Assembly: GCA_002697475.1 (NCBI GenBank)
Contig: NZVW01000021.1
Span: forward strand, 1-15,307
From: Aquimarina sp.
Lineage (GTDB): Bacteria; Bacteroidota; Bacteroidia; Flavobacteriales; Flavobacteriaceae
Direction of reading: 5' to 3'
DNA: 15,307 nucleotides
Shown: piece by piece, positions 6,348-13,277 of the stretch
Position numbering within the stretch: position 1 is the first letter of the stretch
Layout of the letters: each line of letters starts with the position of its first letter
Made by a program: the position numbers and the translations under genes
The notes under the pieces: generated by a model
The model's input: the letters and a program-made list of their open reading frames with translations, nothing else
Told to the model about the DNA's origin: nothing
Database searches by the model: none

Positions 6348-8504
6348 ATGAAAAACCTTATAGTGTTTTTAATTTTATGTGTACTTACTATTAATTCAGC
6401 CTTTGCTCAGAATTATAAGTCACATAAAGTTCTTAAGGGAGAGAATGTATATAGAATAGCAAAACAATATAATACCACTGTAGATGCTATCTTAAGTATA
6501 AATCCAAATGCAAAGGATGGAATTAAGGAAGGAGAGATTCTTGCTATTCCTGTAACAGGTGACCAGCAATATAAAATACACGAGGTAGCAGATGGAGATA
6601 CCGTATTTAGTCTTGCAAAACAATATAATACCACTGTTCAGAATATATATGGTCTTAATCCGGATGCTGTCAATGGTATAAAAGCTGGACAAATTTTACG
6701 TGTAGGCAAAGTTGAAAAAAAGGATCCGGTAAACGATGTAGAAATAAATGAAGATGGTAAGCTGGATGTTTTAGATAGTCTTAAGACGGTACCTGTAGAA
6801 CCTAAGGTTATTGGATATAAAACACACAAGGTAAAAAGAAAAGAAACGCTATTTGGTATTTCAAAGGAGTATGGAGTTACTGTTGAAGATATCAAAAGAC
6901 ATAATAAGAGATTGTATTCTGAACAATTACAAAAGAAAGATAAAATCAGAATACCTATATATGATGAAACACCTGTAGTTGCTACTCCTGTAGAAACTCC
7001 TTCAGGTTCAGATCGCGTTTCTTCTACAACAACCTATATTATTAAGCCTAAAGATACAAGGTATAGTATTGCACGAAGACATGGATTAACAGTTTCTGAG
7101 TTGGAAAGTTTAAATCCTAATTTAGATCCTTCCTTTCCTATTGGTGCTGAGATCACTGTGCCCTCTGCAATATTCGTTCCTCTTGAGGAAACGGTTAAAC
7201 CAGGTTTTGAGTTGTATGAAGTTCAGCCGAAGGAAACCATTTATAGTTTATTAACGCGATTAAAAATTCCTGCAGATTCCTTATTTAAAATGAATCCTTA
7301 TTTAAAAGATGGACTCAAGGCAGGCGCAGTTCTTGTAATTCCAAAACGGGCAGTAGATACAACCAACTTTGCAGGAGTAGAAGAAAATGAAATTGTAGAC
7401 CTTAAAAATAAGCTCTATAATTTTAAAACTAAGAAACTAGGTGTAATGCTTCCTTTTAATCTGGAGAAATTAAACTTTGAAGAAGTAAGTGAAACGGAAG
7501 ATTATTTAAAAAAGAGGCAAAGTGCTAGAATTGCTGTGGACTTCTACCAAGGTGTTCAATTAGCAGTTGACTCGGTTAAATCTTTAGGTATTTCTACAGA
7601 GTTATTTGTTTACGATACAAAACAAAATAAGAACGAAAGTTATCTTAAAAAGTTGATTGCCGAGAATAATTTTGAAGTGTTGGATGCCGTAATTGGACCA
7701 ATGTATACTTCAAACGTAGAGACAGTTGTTAGAGAGCTAAAAAAATACAATACACCTGTGTTTTCTCCTATTTCTAAAAAGGATACAGAATCTTTTAATA
7801 ATTTCTTTCAGACCAGACCTGGAGATAAAATGTTACAGGATAAGCTGATCTCATATATGAAAAAGGATTCCACTGATAAGAATATAGTTTTAATAGTTCA
7901 ACAAGGTGCAAAATTTGATTCTTTAAGAAACAGATTAAAAACTGTTTTCCCATTGGCTAAGATTGCAAAACTACAAGAAGGTAACTATTTGTATGAAGTG
8001 GATTTGAATAAGGTTTTAGATAAGGATAGAAAAAATTGGGTAATTCTGGAGTCTGATGATGTGGCCATGATAAGTAATGTAACGCCGTTTTTGAATGCAA
8101 AAGCAGAGTCACATCAAATCACATTGTTTACTACAGATAAAAATTCTGCATTTGATGATGATAGCATAAGTAATGAACATTTATCTAAACTTCATTTGCA
8201 TTATCCTTCAGTAGATAAAGAGTCAGATGAAGTTTCCGAAACAGACTCTTTTGTAAAGAACTATAAAGCAAAATATGGTGTAGCTCCTAATAAGTATATT
8301 GTAAGAGGCTTTGATATTGCGTACGATGTTTTGTTAAGACTAGGAACTGCTGAAGATTTGTATCAGGCTGCTAACTTTAGGGGTACAACAGAATATAATG
8401 AGAATAAGTTTGATTATATGAAAGATGAGAATGGAGGTTTTTATAACAAAGCGGTGTACTTGATAAAATTTAATGATAATCTTGAACTTAGTGTGATTGA
8501 ATAA
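6348..8504 (+). CDS. Secreted protein with five LysM domains and a type-1 periplasmic-binding-protein domain
   Basis: Numbered from the ATG at 6348 (718 residues). Residues 1-20 are a signal peptide (cleavage A20/Q21 in AFAQNY). Five LysM modules follow at about 24-68, 75-119, 158-203, 229-272 and 287-332, each with the Y-x-x-H/I-K-V...G/K-E/D-T...I-A-K-x-Y...L-N-P...L-x-I-P pattern; these normally bind the GlcNAc backbone of peptidoglycan. From about 362 to the end is a PBP1-like alpha/beta domain (KLGVMLPFNL, then ARIAVDFYQGVQLAVDSVKS and AVIGPMYTSNVETVVRELKK), as in branched-chain amino acid receptors. No permease gene is adjacent, so ABC uptake is unlikely. A wall-anchored sensor or cell-wall enzyme regulator is an inference. 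Alternative starts are ATG 6342 and TTG 6324; 6348 gives the most typical signal peptide. It lies 100 bp after guaA, separated by a hairpin. Confidence 0.93.
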   Translation: MKNLIVFLILCVLTINSAFAQNYKSHKVLKGENVYRIAKQYNTTVDAILSINPNAKDGIKEGEILAIPVTGDQQYKIHEVADGDTVFSLAKQYNTTVQNIYGLNPDAVNGIKAGQILRVGKVEKKDPVNDVEINEDGKLDVLDSLKTVPVEPKVIGYKTHKVKRKETLFGISKEYGVTVEDIKRHNKRLYSEQLQKKDKIRIPIYDETPVVATPVETPSGSDRVSSTTTYIIKPKDTRYSIARRHGLTVSELESLNPNLDPSFPIGAEITVPSAIFVPLEETVKPGFELYEVQPKETIYSLLTRLKIPADSLFKMNPYLKDGLKAGAVLVIPKRAVDTTNFAGVEENEIVDLKNKLYNFKTKKLGVMLPFNLEKLNFEEVSETEDYLKKRQSARIAVDFYQGVQLAVDSVKSLGISTELFVYDTKQNKNESYLKKLIAENNFEVLDAVIGPMYTSNVETVVRELKKYNTPVFSPISKKDTESFNNFFQTRPGDKMLQDKLISYMKKDSTDKNIVLIVQQGAKFDSLRNRLKTVFPLAKIAKLQEGNYLYEVDLNKVLDKDRKNWVILESDDVAMISNVTPFLNAKAESHQITLFTTDKNSAFDDDSISNEHLSKLHLHYPSVDKESDEVSETDSFVKNYKAKYGVAPNKYIVRGFDIAYDVLLRLGTAEDLYQAANFRGTTEYNENKFDYMKDENGGFYNKAVYLIKFNDNLELSVIE
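6459..6637 (+). repeat. Exact 23-base direct repeat inside LysM domains 1 and 2
   Basis: The 23 bases at 6459-6481 recur identically at 6615-6637, 156 bases later (52 codons). They encode A-K-Q-Y-N-T-T-V in LysM 1 and 2. Identity at third codon positions points to a recent module duplication or conversion between these two units; LysM 3-5 have diverged much more. Confidence 0.85.
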
Positions 8505-8848
8505 AATTCTTTAAGTTTTCTCTTTCTATTTTCTAAAATTATATTATTTTTAACTGAATTAAAAACACAGATCATAATCAATATTTGGGTTTTATAATTA
8601 GAACTATCTCTTAACTCACACACTATCATTGGAATAGCTTTTTTGCTAACCTACGTCAGTAAGATTGGTATGAATCTTGTTGTGTGATTTGAAGAGATTT
8701 TTTATTTTAGAGAGTACTTAGTTTAGGTAAAGTACTAGCTTAAAAGAGTAAATTGTTTTTGTATCATTTTTTAGTGCTTGCCCCGTGCTAATAGTTAGAT
8801 ACATTAATAGAAAAATAACAACTATAACTGGGCATAATTGTTTCAATT
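8505..8848. other. 344-bp noncoding gap
   Basis: No credible ORF or tRNA-like fold is visible. It contains an AT-only inverted repeat (TTTTTAA / TTAAAAA, 8547-8565), a small TAGC-T6-GCTA hairpin (8635-8648) and separated TCACACA (8616-8622) and TGTGTGA (8681-8687) segments. A possible promoter and leader hairpin for the next gene are listed separately. The first two are weak candidates for a terminator of the LysM gene. Confidence 0.4.
8680..8710 (+). promoter_or_regulatory. Possible promoter of the DUF922/DUF3820 pair
   Basis: TTG at 8680-8682, a 20-base spacer, then TATTTTAG at 8703-8710, one mismatch from the Bacteroidota TAnnTTTG element. Transcription would start near 8716 and give a leader of about 130 bases that begins with an AGTACTT/AAGTACT hairpin (8713-8736). 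In an AT-rich background such a match is not rare. Confidence 0.25.
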
Positions 8849-9412
8849 ATGAGTAAACTTTTTTCGATTTTATTGATTTTAGTTTTTGCTAATAATGGTT
8901 ATGTTGAACGTTTTTCCTATTCCGAAAAGAGTAAACTAGATTGGGCAGATTTTAGAGGCAAACCTGACTTAAATAGTAAATTCGATTCTGCCGTTAATAC
9001 AGGAATCACCTATCAATGGTCCTATAGCAAAGATCAGGGAGATATAGAGTTGAAGTTTGAAGTTGATAGCTTTTGTTATCCTGCACTTTCTTGGGTTAAG
9101 AAAGGTCAGGCTACTGATTATCTTCTAGCCCACGAACAATTACATTTTGATATTTCTGAGGTCCACGCACGTATGATGCGTAAGAGGTTAAAAGAATATA
9201 ATCCTGGAAAAAATATAAGAAAAGATCTTAATCAGATGTATAAACTGGTTGAGAGAATGCGTGTGAATATGCAGGAAAGATATGATGAGGAAACTAATCA
9301 TTCCAGAAATAAAGAAGCGCAAAAAAAATGGGAAAAGAAGATCGAGACATTAATGTGGTATTATAGAGATCACAAAAAAAAAAATGACTACCTCGTAACT
9401 CGTAATGACTAA
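8849..9412 (+). CDS. DUF922-type putative zinc metalloprotein (HExxH)
   Basis: A 187-residue protein with a hydrophobic N-terminus (residues 4-15) that looks like a signal peptide, so it probably acts in the periplasm. The segment SKLDWADFRGKPD (28-40) is the characteristic L-x-W-x-D-F-x-G-x-P opening of the DUF922 family. HEQLHFD at 95-101 is its conserved HExxHFD, a likely zinc site as in metalloproteases, followed by the helix E-V-H-A-R-M-M-R-K-R-L (104-114). The C-terminal third is highly charged and helical (E, K and R rich, 120-180), where the family varies. Proteolysis has not been shown here; it is inferred from the motif. The stop codon overlaps the start of the next gene (shared ATGACTAA), so the two are probably translationally coupled. 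Confidence 0.85.
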   Translation: MSKLFSILLILVFANNGYVERFSYSEKSKLDWADFRGKPDLNSKFDSAVNTGITYQWSYSKDQGDIELKFEVDSFCYPALSWVKKGQATDYLLAHEQLHFDISEVHARMMRKRLKEYNPGKNIRKDLNQMYKLVERMRVNMQERYDEETNHSRNKEAQKKWEKKIETLMWYYRDHKKKNDYLVTRND

Positions 9413-9632
9413 TCCTGATTTGGATAAAAATTTTCTTCTAAAACTGGCAAAAGCCAAAATGCCTTATGGCAAATACAAGGATAGATATCTTATTGATTTA
9501 CCAGAATATTATTTGGTATGGTATCGTAATAAAGGGTTTCCTAAGGGTACACTAGGGATGCAATTACAGACGATTTATGAAATAAAAGTAAATGGTTTAG
9601 AACATCTTATACGCAATATCCAGAAAATGTAA
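9405..9632 (+). CDS. DUF3820 family small protein
   Basis: A 75-residue cytoplasmic protein with the DUF3820 signature: MPYGKYKDRYLIDLPEYYLV (34-53), then W-Y-R-N-K-G-F-P-K-G-x-L-G (54-66) and Y-E-I-K-V-N-G-L-E (73 region). Family members are 60-80 residues, so this one is complete. The family has been linked by name to a quorum-sensing-regulated factor in Pseudomonas, but its biochemical role is unknown and that link should not be carried over. The ATG lies inside the end of the DUF922 gene with an 8-base overlap. It ends two bases before the stop codon of the convergent AHSA1-like gene, leaving no room for a conventional terminator between them. Confidence 0.85.
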   Translation: MTNPDLDKNFLLKLAKAKMPYGKYKDRYLIDLPEYYLVWYRNKGFPKGTLGMQLQTIYEIKVNGLEHLIRNIQKM

Positions 9633-9634
9633 AA

Positions 9635-10147
9635 TCACATATTGACAAATTGATACCCGGATAGACTAATATTTCTTAGATCTTCTTCAGTTTCGTTTAG
9701 TAAAACTCCGTATTCTGTATATGCTTTTAAATTGGCAAGCCAAAAGGTCCATCCATTACTGCAACCTTGATGAATTTCTAACCTGCTCTTAGAATCTGTC
9801 GGTATTTCAAATTGTCTAAGAGTGACAAGAGTTTTGCTGTTTTTTGATTCCAGATGGATCGAAACTTTGCAGGAAGAAAATGTTATTTCTATATAATCTT
9901 TTCCATTAGCCTGCAGTACTTGTCCCTCTTCTTGTCCATCCCAATTATGCCATTTCCAAATATAGAAATCTCCTTGCTGAGTTGGTTCATTTACTTGTCT
10001 CACTTGTCCTCCAGAGCTTTTAAATTCGGCGTCTCTTAGGAACCATTTGGTTAAACCTTCAGAGGATGTCCAGAGGGGATAAAGGTTTTCAACTTTCGAT
10101 TTTATATATATTTTTTTGGTAAATGATTCCCACTCCAGCTGTGACAT
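9635..10147 (-). CDS. SRPBCC / AHSA1 (START-like) domain protein
   Basis: This 170-residue protein has the helix-grip fold signature of the AHSA1 (activator of Hsp90 ATPase 1-like) group: KKIYIKSKVENLYPLWTSSE (11-30) followed by G-L-T-K-W-F, a D-G-Q-E-E-G-Q-V-L strand near 70-78 and a C-terminal helix containing GWTFWLANLKAYTEYG (about 132-147). These proteins bind hydrophobic ligands in a cavity; the bacterial ones are mostly uncharacterised, and a cochaperone role should not be assumed. It has no signal peptide. It is convergent with the DUF3820 gene and divergent from the amidohydrolase gene (126-bp spacer). Length and fold look intact. Confidence 0.88.
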   Translation of the reverse strand: MSQLEWESFTKKIYIKSKVENLYPLWTSSEGLTKWFLRDAEFKSSGGQVRQVNEPTQQGDFYIWKWHNWDGQEEGQVLQANGKDYIEITFSSCKVSIHLESKNSKTLVTLRQFEIPTDSKSRLEIHQGCSNGWTFWLANLKAYTEYGVLLNETEEDLRNISLSGYQFVNM

Positions 10148-10273
10148 AATTTTTGCATTAGATATAGTCCTTTAAAGTTAAGTAATGTAATCTTAAAAAT
10201 ATCTTAATACCTTAATAAGGAGGTTCTTATTACGTAACTTTCATTGAAATTTATTTAAAAAATATTTTCAAAT
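10148..10273. promoter_or_regulatory. Divergent spacer with a hairpin between the SRPBCC and amidohydrolase genes
   Basis: The 126-bp region contains a perfect 7-bp inverted repeat, TAATAAG (10213-10219) and CTTATTA (10226-10232), around the loop GAGGTT. The motif AAGGAGG (10217-10223) straddles the stem and loop, 50 bases before the amidohydrolase ATG, too far to act as a ribosome site. A -7-like TATTTTCA (10263-10270) lies 16 bases after a TTG at 10244-10246 but has two mismatches. Confidence 0.3.
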
Positions 10274-11830
10274 ATGAAACAAACTGTATGGTTAATCCTT
10301 ATTTCCGTATTCTGGACTTCTTCTTTTTCACAGCAATCTATGGAGGGGCCTTTTGATCAGCTTATTATCAGGGGAGTAACCTTAATAAATGGAAATGGAG
10401 CACCTCCCAGAGGTCCAATAGATATAGTTGTAGAAAAAAATATAATCAAAGATATTGTCAATGTGGGTTATCCAGGAGTTGCCATCGACAAAGCGAATAG
10501 ACCTGTTTTGAAACCTGGAGGTAAAGAAATAAAAGCTGATGGAATGTATCTTCTACCTGGTTTTGTGGATATGCATGGTCATATTGGAGGAGTAGCCCAG
10601 GGAGCAGATTATGATTATGTTTTTAAACTGTGGATGGCTCACGGAGTAACAACTGTAAGGGAACCCAGTGGTCGGGGATTGGACTGGACTTTAAATCTGA
10701 AGAAGCTGAGTGAAGAAAATAAGATAATCGCGCCAAGGATTTTAGCCTATACAGGTTTTGGGCAAGAAAGTAAAGATCCTGTAAGTACACCGGATATGGC
10801 CGTGGAGTGGGTTAGAAAGAATGCCGAAAAAGGTGCTGACGGAGTCAAGTTTTTTGGAGCTGCACCAGACATCATGGAAGCGGCTTTGAAAGAAAATAAA
10901 AGACTTGATTTGAGATCAGCCTGCCATCATGCTCAGATGGATGTAGGCAGGTGGAATGTATTACATTCTGCACGAGCAGGATTAACTTCCATGGAACATT
11001 GGTATGGTTTGCCTGAAGCCTTATTCGATGATCGAACCCTACAGGACTATCCTTTGGATTACAATTATCAAAATGAGCAACACAGATTTGAACAAGCCGG
11101 CAGATTATGGAAGCAAGCTGCTGAGCCTTATTCTGAGCATTGGAATGCAGTTATGAATGAACTTATATCTCTGGATTTTACTATAGATCCTACATTAAAT
11201 ATATATGAAGCAAGCAGAGATCTTCACAGAGCCCGAAGAGCTGAATGGCACGAGGAATACACACTTCCCTCATTATGGAAATTTTATCAGCCAAGTAAAA
11301 TATCTCACGGATCTTATTGGCATGACTGGGGAACAGAACAAGAAGTAGCCTGGAAAGAAAACTATAAGTTATGGATGACCTTTCTTAATGAGTATAAAAA
11401 TAGAGGAGGTAGAGTTACTACAGGCTCAGACTCTGGTTTTATTTTTCAACTATATGGCTTTGCTTATATAAGAGAGTTGGAGCTACTCAGAGAAGCAGGT
11501 TTTCATCCATTAGAAGTAATCAGATCAGCAACCTTAAATGGGGCAGAGGCTTTAGGGATGGATGATAAGATTGGCACTGTAGAAATAGGAAAAATGGCAG
11601 ATTTTGTAATTATTGAGGAGAATCCCCTTAAGAATTTCAAGGTGCTGTATGGTACTGGTGCTATTAGACTAACCGAAGATAATGAAGTTGTCAGAGTAGG
11701 AGGTGTTAAATATACAATTAAGGACGGGGTAATTTTTGATGCAAAACTACTTCTTCAGGATGTGAAGAAAATGGTAGAAGAGGCCAAAAAAACAGAAGGT
11801 TTTCAACTAAAGCAGCCCGGAAAAAAATAG
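10274..11830 (+). CDS. Exported amidohydrolase family metal-dependent hydrolase
   Basis: A 518-residue protein with a signal peptide (residues 1-19, FSQQS at the cleavage region). It belongs to the amidohydrolase superfamily with a TIM-barrel active site flanked by a beta-sandwich. The binuclear metal set is complete: H101 and H103 in FVDMHGH, the candidate carboxylated lysine K192 in DGVKFF, H218/H219 in ACHHAQ, H242 in MEHWYG and D386 in TGSDSGF. The C-terminus has the usual G-T-V-E-I-G-K-M-A-D-F-V-I motif. Residues 250-360 form a Trp- and His-rich insertion that is likely to shape the substrate pocket. It resembles imidazolonepropionase- or prolidase-like exported amidohydrolases, but the substrate cannot be deduced. 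It ends 54 bp before the convergent lysA, across a strong hairpin. Confidence 0.9.
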   Translation: MKQTVWLILISVFWTSSFSQQSMEGPFDQLIIRGVTLINGNGAPPRGPIDIVVEKNIIKDIVNVGYPGVAIDKANRPVLKPGGKEIKADGMYLLPGFVDMHGHIGGVAQGADYDYVFKLWMAHGVTTVREPSGRGLDWTLNLKKLSEENKIIAPRILAYTGFGQESKDPVSTPDMAVEWVRKNAEKGADGVKFFGAAPDIMEAALKENKRLDLRSACHHAQMDVGRWNVLHSARAGLTSMEHWYGLPEALFDDRTLQDYPLDYNYQNEQHRFEQAGRLWKQAAEPYSEHWNAVMNELISLDFTIDPTLNIYEASRDLHRARRAEWHEEYTLPSLWKFYQPSKISHGSYWHDWGTEQEVAWKENYKLWMTFLNEYKNRGGRVTTGSDSGFIFQLYGFAYIRELELLREAGFHPLEVIRSATLNGAEALGMDDKIGTVEIGKMADFVIIEENPLKNFKVLYGTGAIRLTEDNEVVRVGGVKYTIKDGVIFDAKLLLQDVKKMVEEAKKTEGFQLKQPGKK

Positions 11831-11840
11831 GGTAAATAAG

Positions 11841-11876
11841 TACAAGCACAACTATTTTAGTATGGCTGTGCTTGTA
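11841..11876. terminator. Bidirectional terminator hairpin between the amidohydrolase gene and lysA
   Basis: TACAAGCACA (11841-11850) pairs perfectly with TGTGCTTGTA (11867-11876). Inside, ACTA (11851-11854) pairs with TAGT (11858-11861) around TTT, leaving ATGGC as a 3' bulge. That is 14 pairs in a 36-base element between two convergent stop codons, the expected place for a shared terminator. It lacks a long T-run on either side. Confidence 0.75.
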
Positions 11877-11884
11877 TTACATGT

Positions 11885-13114
11885 TTATGCCGGTACTAGT
11901 TGTTTTTTAAAAAATGTTGCTTCAATTTGATTTTTTACAAGATCATCAAAAGTTTCCCTCTTTCGGATTAGATAGTCGTTCCCCTCGTGCCAAAGTACTT
12001 CGGCAGGGCGATATCTTGAGTTGTAATTACTGGCCATAGAAAAACAATAGGCCCCTGCATTTTTAAACGCTAGAATATCACCTTCAGTGATTTCATTAAT
12101 TCTTCTGTTTGTGGCAAAAGTATCCGTTTCACAGATATAACCTACAACGGAATAAAATCGCTCTCTTCCTTCAGGATTTGATATGTTTATAATATCATGA
12201 TAGGAATTATATAACATAGGTCTGATAAGGTGATTAAAACCACTATCAATTCCTGCAAATACAGTCGATGTTGTTTGTTTTACTACATTAACTCGGGCTA
12301 AAAAGTACCCGGCTTCACTTACCAGAAATTTACCGGGTTCGAAGCCTAATGTTAGTTCCTTGCCATATTCTTTGCAAAAGGAATTAAATCGTTTAGACAA
12401 CTTTTCTCCAAACTCCTCAATATTAGTTTCAATATCTCCTTCTTTATACGGAACTTTAAAACCACTACCGAAATCAATAAAATCCAGGTTATTAAAGTGT
12501 TTTGCCGTATCAAAAAGAATTTCACTGGCATAGAGAAAAACTTCAACATCAAGTATATCGCTTCCTGTATGCATATGAATACCGTTAATATTCATATTTG
12601 TATTTTCCACTATCCTAAGTATGTGAGGAATTTGATGTATCGAAATTCCAAATTTGCTGTCTATGTGTCCCACAGAAATATTGGTATTTCCACCGGCCAT
12701 TACGTGGGGATTAATACGAATACATACAGGAACTTCAGGATGTTTAGCTCCAAACTGCTCAAGTATAGATAAATTATCGATATTGATTTGCACTCCCATT
12801 GCGGATACTTCTTCAATTTCATCTAATGAAACCCCATTAGGCGTAAAAATGATATCTGAAGGATGTACGCCGGCTAGTAATCCTAACTTAACTTCCTGAA
12901 TCGAAACAGTATCTAACCCGGCGCCAAATGAGTTGACTAATTTTAAAATAGAAATATTAGACAAGGCTTTTACAGCATAATTAATTTTTACGTTTTTTAC
13001 ATTACTAAATGCTGCGGTCAATCGATCGTATTGACTACGGATTTTTTCTGAGTCATATACATACAAAGGACTCCCGTGTTTTTTTGTAATATCAAGTAGA
13101 TCTTTATAATTCAT
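11885..13114 (-). CDS. lysA: Diaminopimelate decarboxylase
   Basis: LysA removes the D-end carboxyl of meso-2,6-diaminopimelate to give L-lysine, the final step of the DAP pathway, using pyridoxal phosphate. The 409-residue protein is a full-length group IV decarboxylase: the Schiff-base lysine is K49 in NYAVKA, HMHTGS (180-185) and GSGF (217-220) bind PLP phosphate, EPGKF (259-263) follows in the barrel, and the C-terminal domain has C328-E-T-D and the AGAYCFSMAS segment (354-362) that completes the partner's active site. The residue after C-E is T-D-T-F, as in other Bacteroidota enzymes, rather than the S-x-D of proteobacterial LysA. It is cytoplasmic and probably dimeric. It stands alone, divergent from the Lon-domain gene; no lysine riboswitch is visible in the 163-bp upstream spacer. 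Confidence 0.96.
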   Translation of the reverse strand: MNYKDLLDITKKHGSPLYVYDSEKIRSQYDRLTAAFSNVKNVKINYAVKALSNISILKLVNSFGAGLDTVSIQEVKLGLLAGVHPSDIIFTPNGVSLDEIEEVSAMGVQINIDNLSILEQFGAKHPEVPVCIRINPHVMAGGNTNISVGHIDSKFGISIHQIPHILRIVENTNMNINGIHMHTGSDILDVEVFLYASEILFDTAKHFNNLDFIDFGSGFKVPYKEGDIETNIEEFGEKLSKRFNSFCKEYGKELTLGFEPGKFLVSEAGYFLARVNVVKQTTSTVFAGIDSGFNHLIRPMLYNSYHDIINISNPEGRERFYSVVGYICETDTFATNRRINEITEGDILAFKNAGAYCFSMASNYNSRYRPAEVLWHEGNDYLIRKRETFDDLVKNQIEATFFKKQLVPA

Positions 13115-13218
13115 TTTAAAATCAGATTATTATAGCGAAAATATCAAATGCTGTTTACATAATAACTTTATATACTAAAATATAACAAACATTTTAAAAG
13201 TGTATAATATAATATAAA

Positions 13219-13247
13219 TTGTATTAGAGATATTATGCGTAATTTTA
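13219..13247 (+). promoter_or_regulatory. Possible promoter of the Lon-domain gene
   Basis: In the 163-bp divergent spacer (13115-13277), TTG at 13219-13221 is followed after 18 bases by TAATTTTA (13240-13247), one mismatch from TAnnTTTG. The predicted start would be about 25 bases before the ATG. The spacer also repeats TTTATATACT at 13167-13176 and 13252-13261. No comparably good site was found for lysA on the other strand. Confidence 0.35.
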
Positions 13248-13277
13248 GTCTTTTATATACTGAACAAAATTTTTAAT

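Noticed and set aside
6413..6895. Minus-strand ORFs opposite the LysM region
   Set aside because: They arise from the repetitive LysM coding sequence read antisense; codon pattern and composition support only the plus strand.
8441..8629. Minus-strand 62-residue ORF at the end of the LysM/PBP1 gene
   Set aside because: About one third overlaps the conserved C-terminus of the real gene, the rest is AT-rich spacer, and the peptide has no recognisable motif.
8616..8687. TCACACA / TGTGTGA inverted repeat
   Set aside because: The 7-base arms are 58 bases apart with no supporting inner pairing, so chance is likely.
12497..12899. Plus-strand ORFs of 91 and 81 residues within lysA
   Set aside because: They are antisense shadows of the conserved LysA barrel with no plausible protein features.
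13115..13277. Lysine riboswitch upstream of lysA
   Set aside because: The spacer is too short and AT-rich, and no paired-helix core or terminator switch could be recognised.
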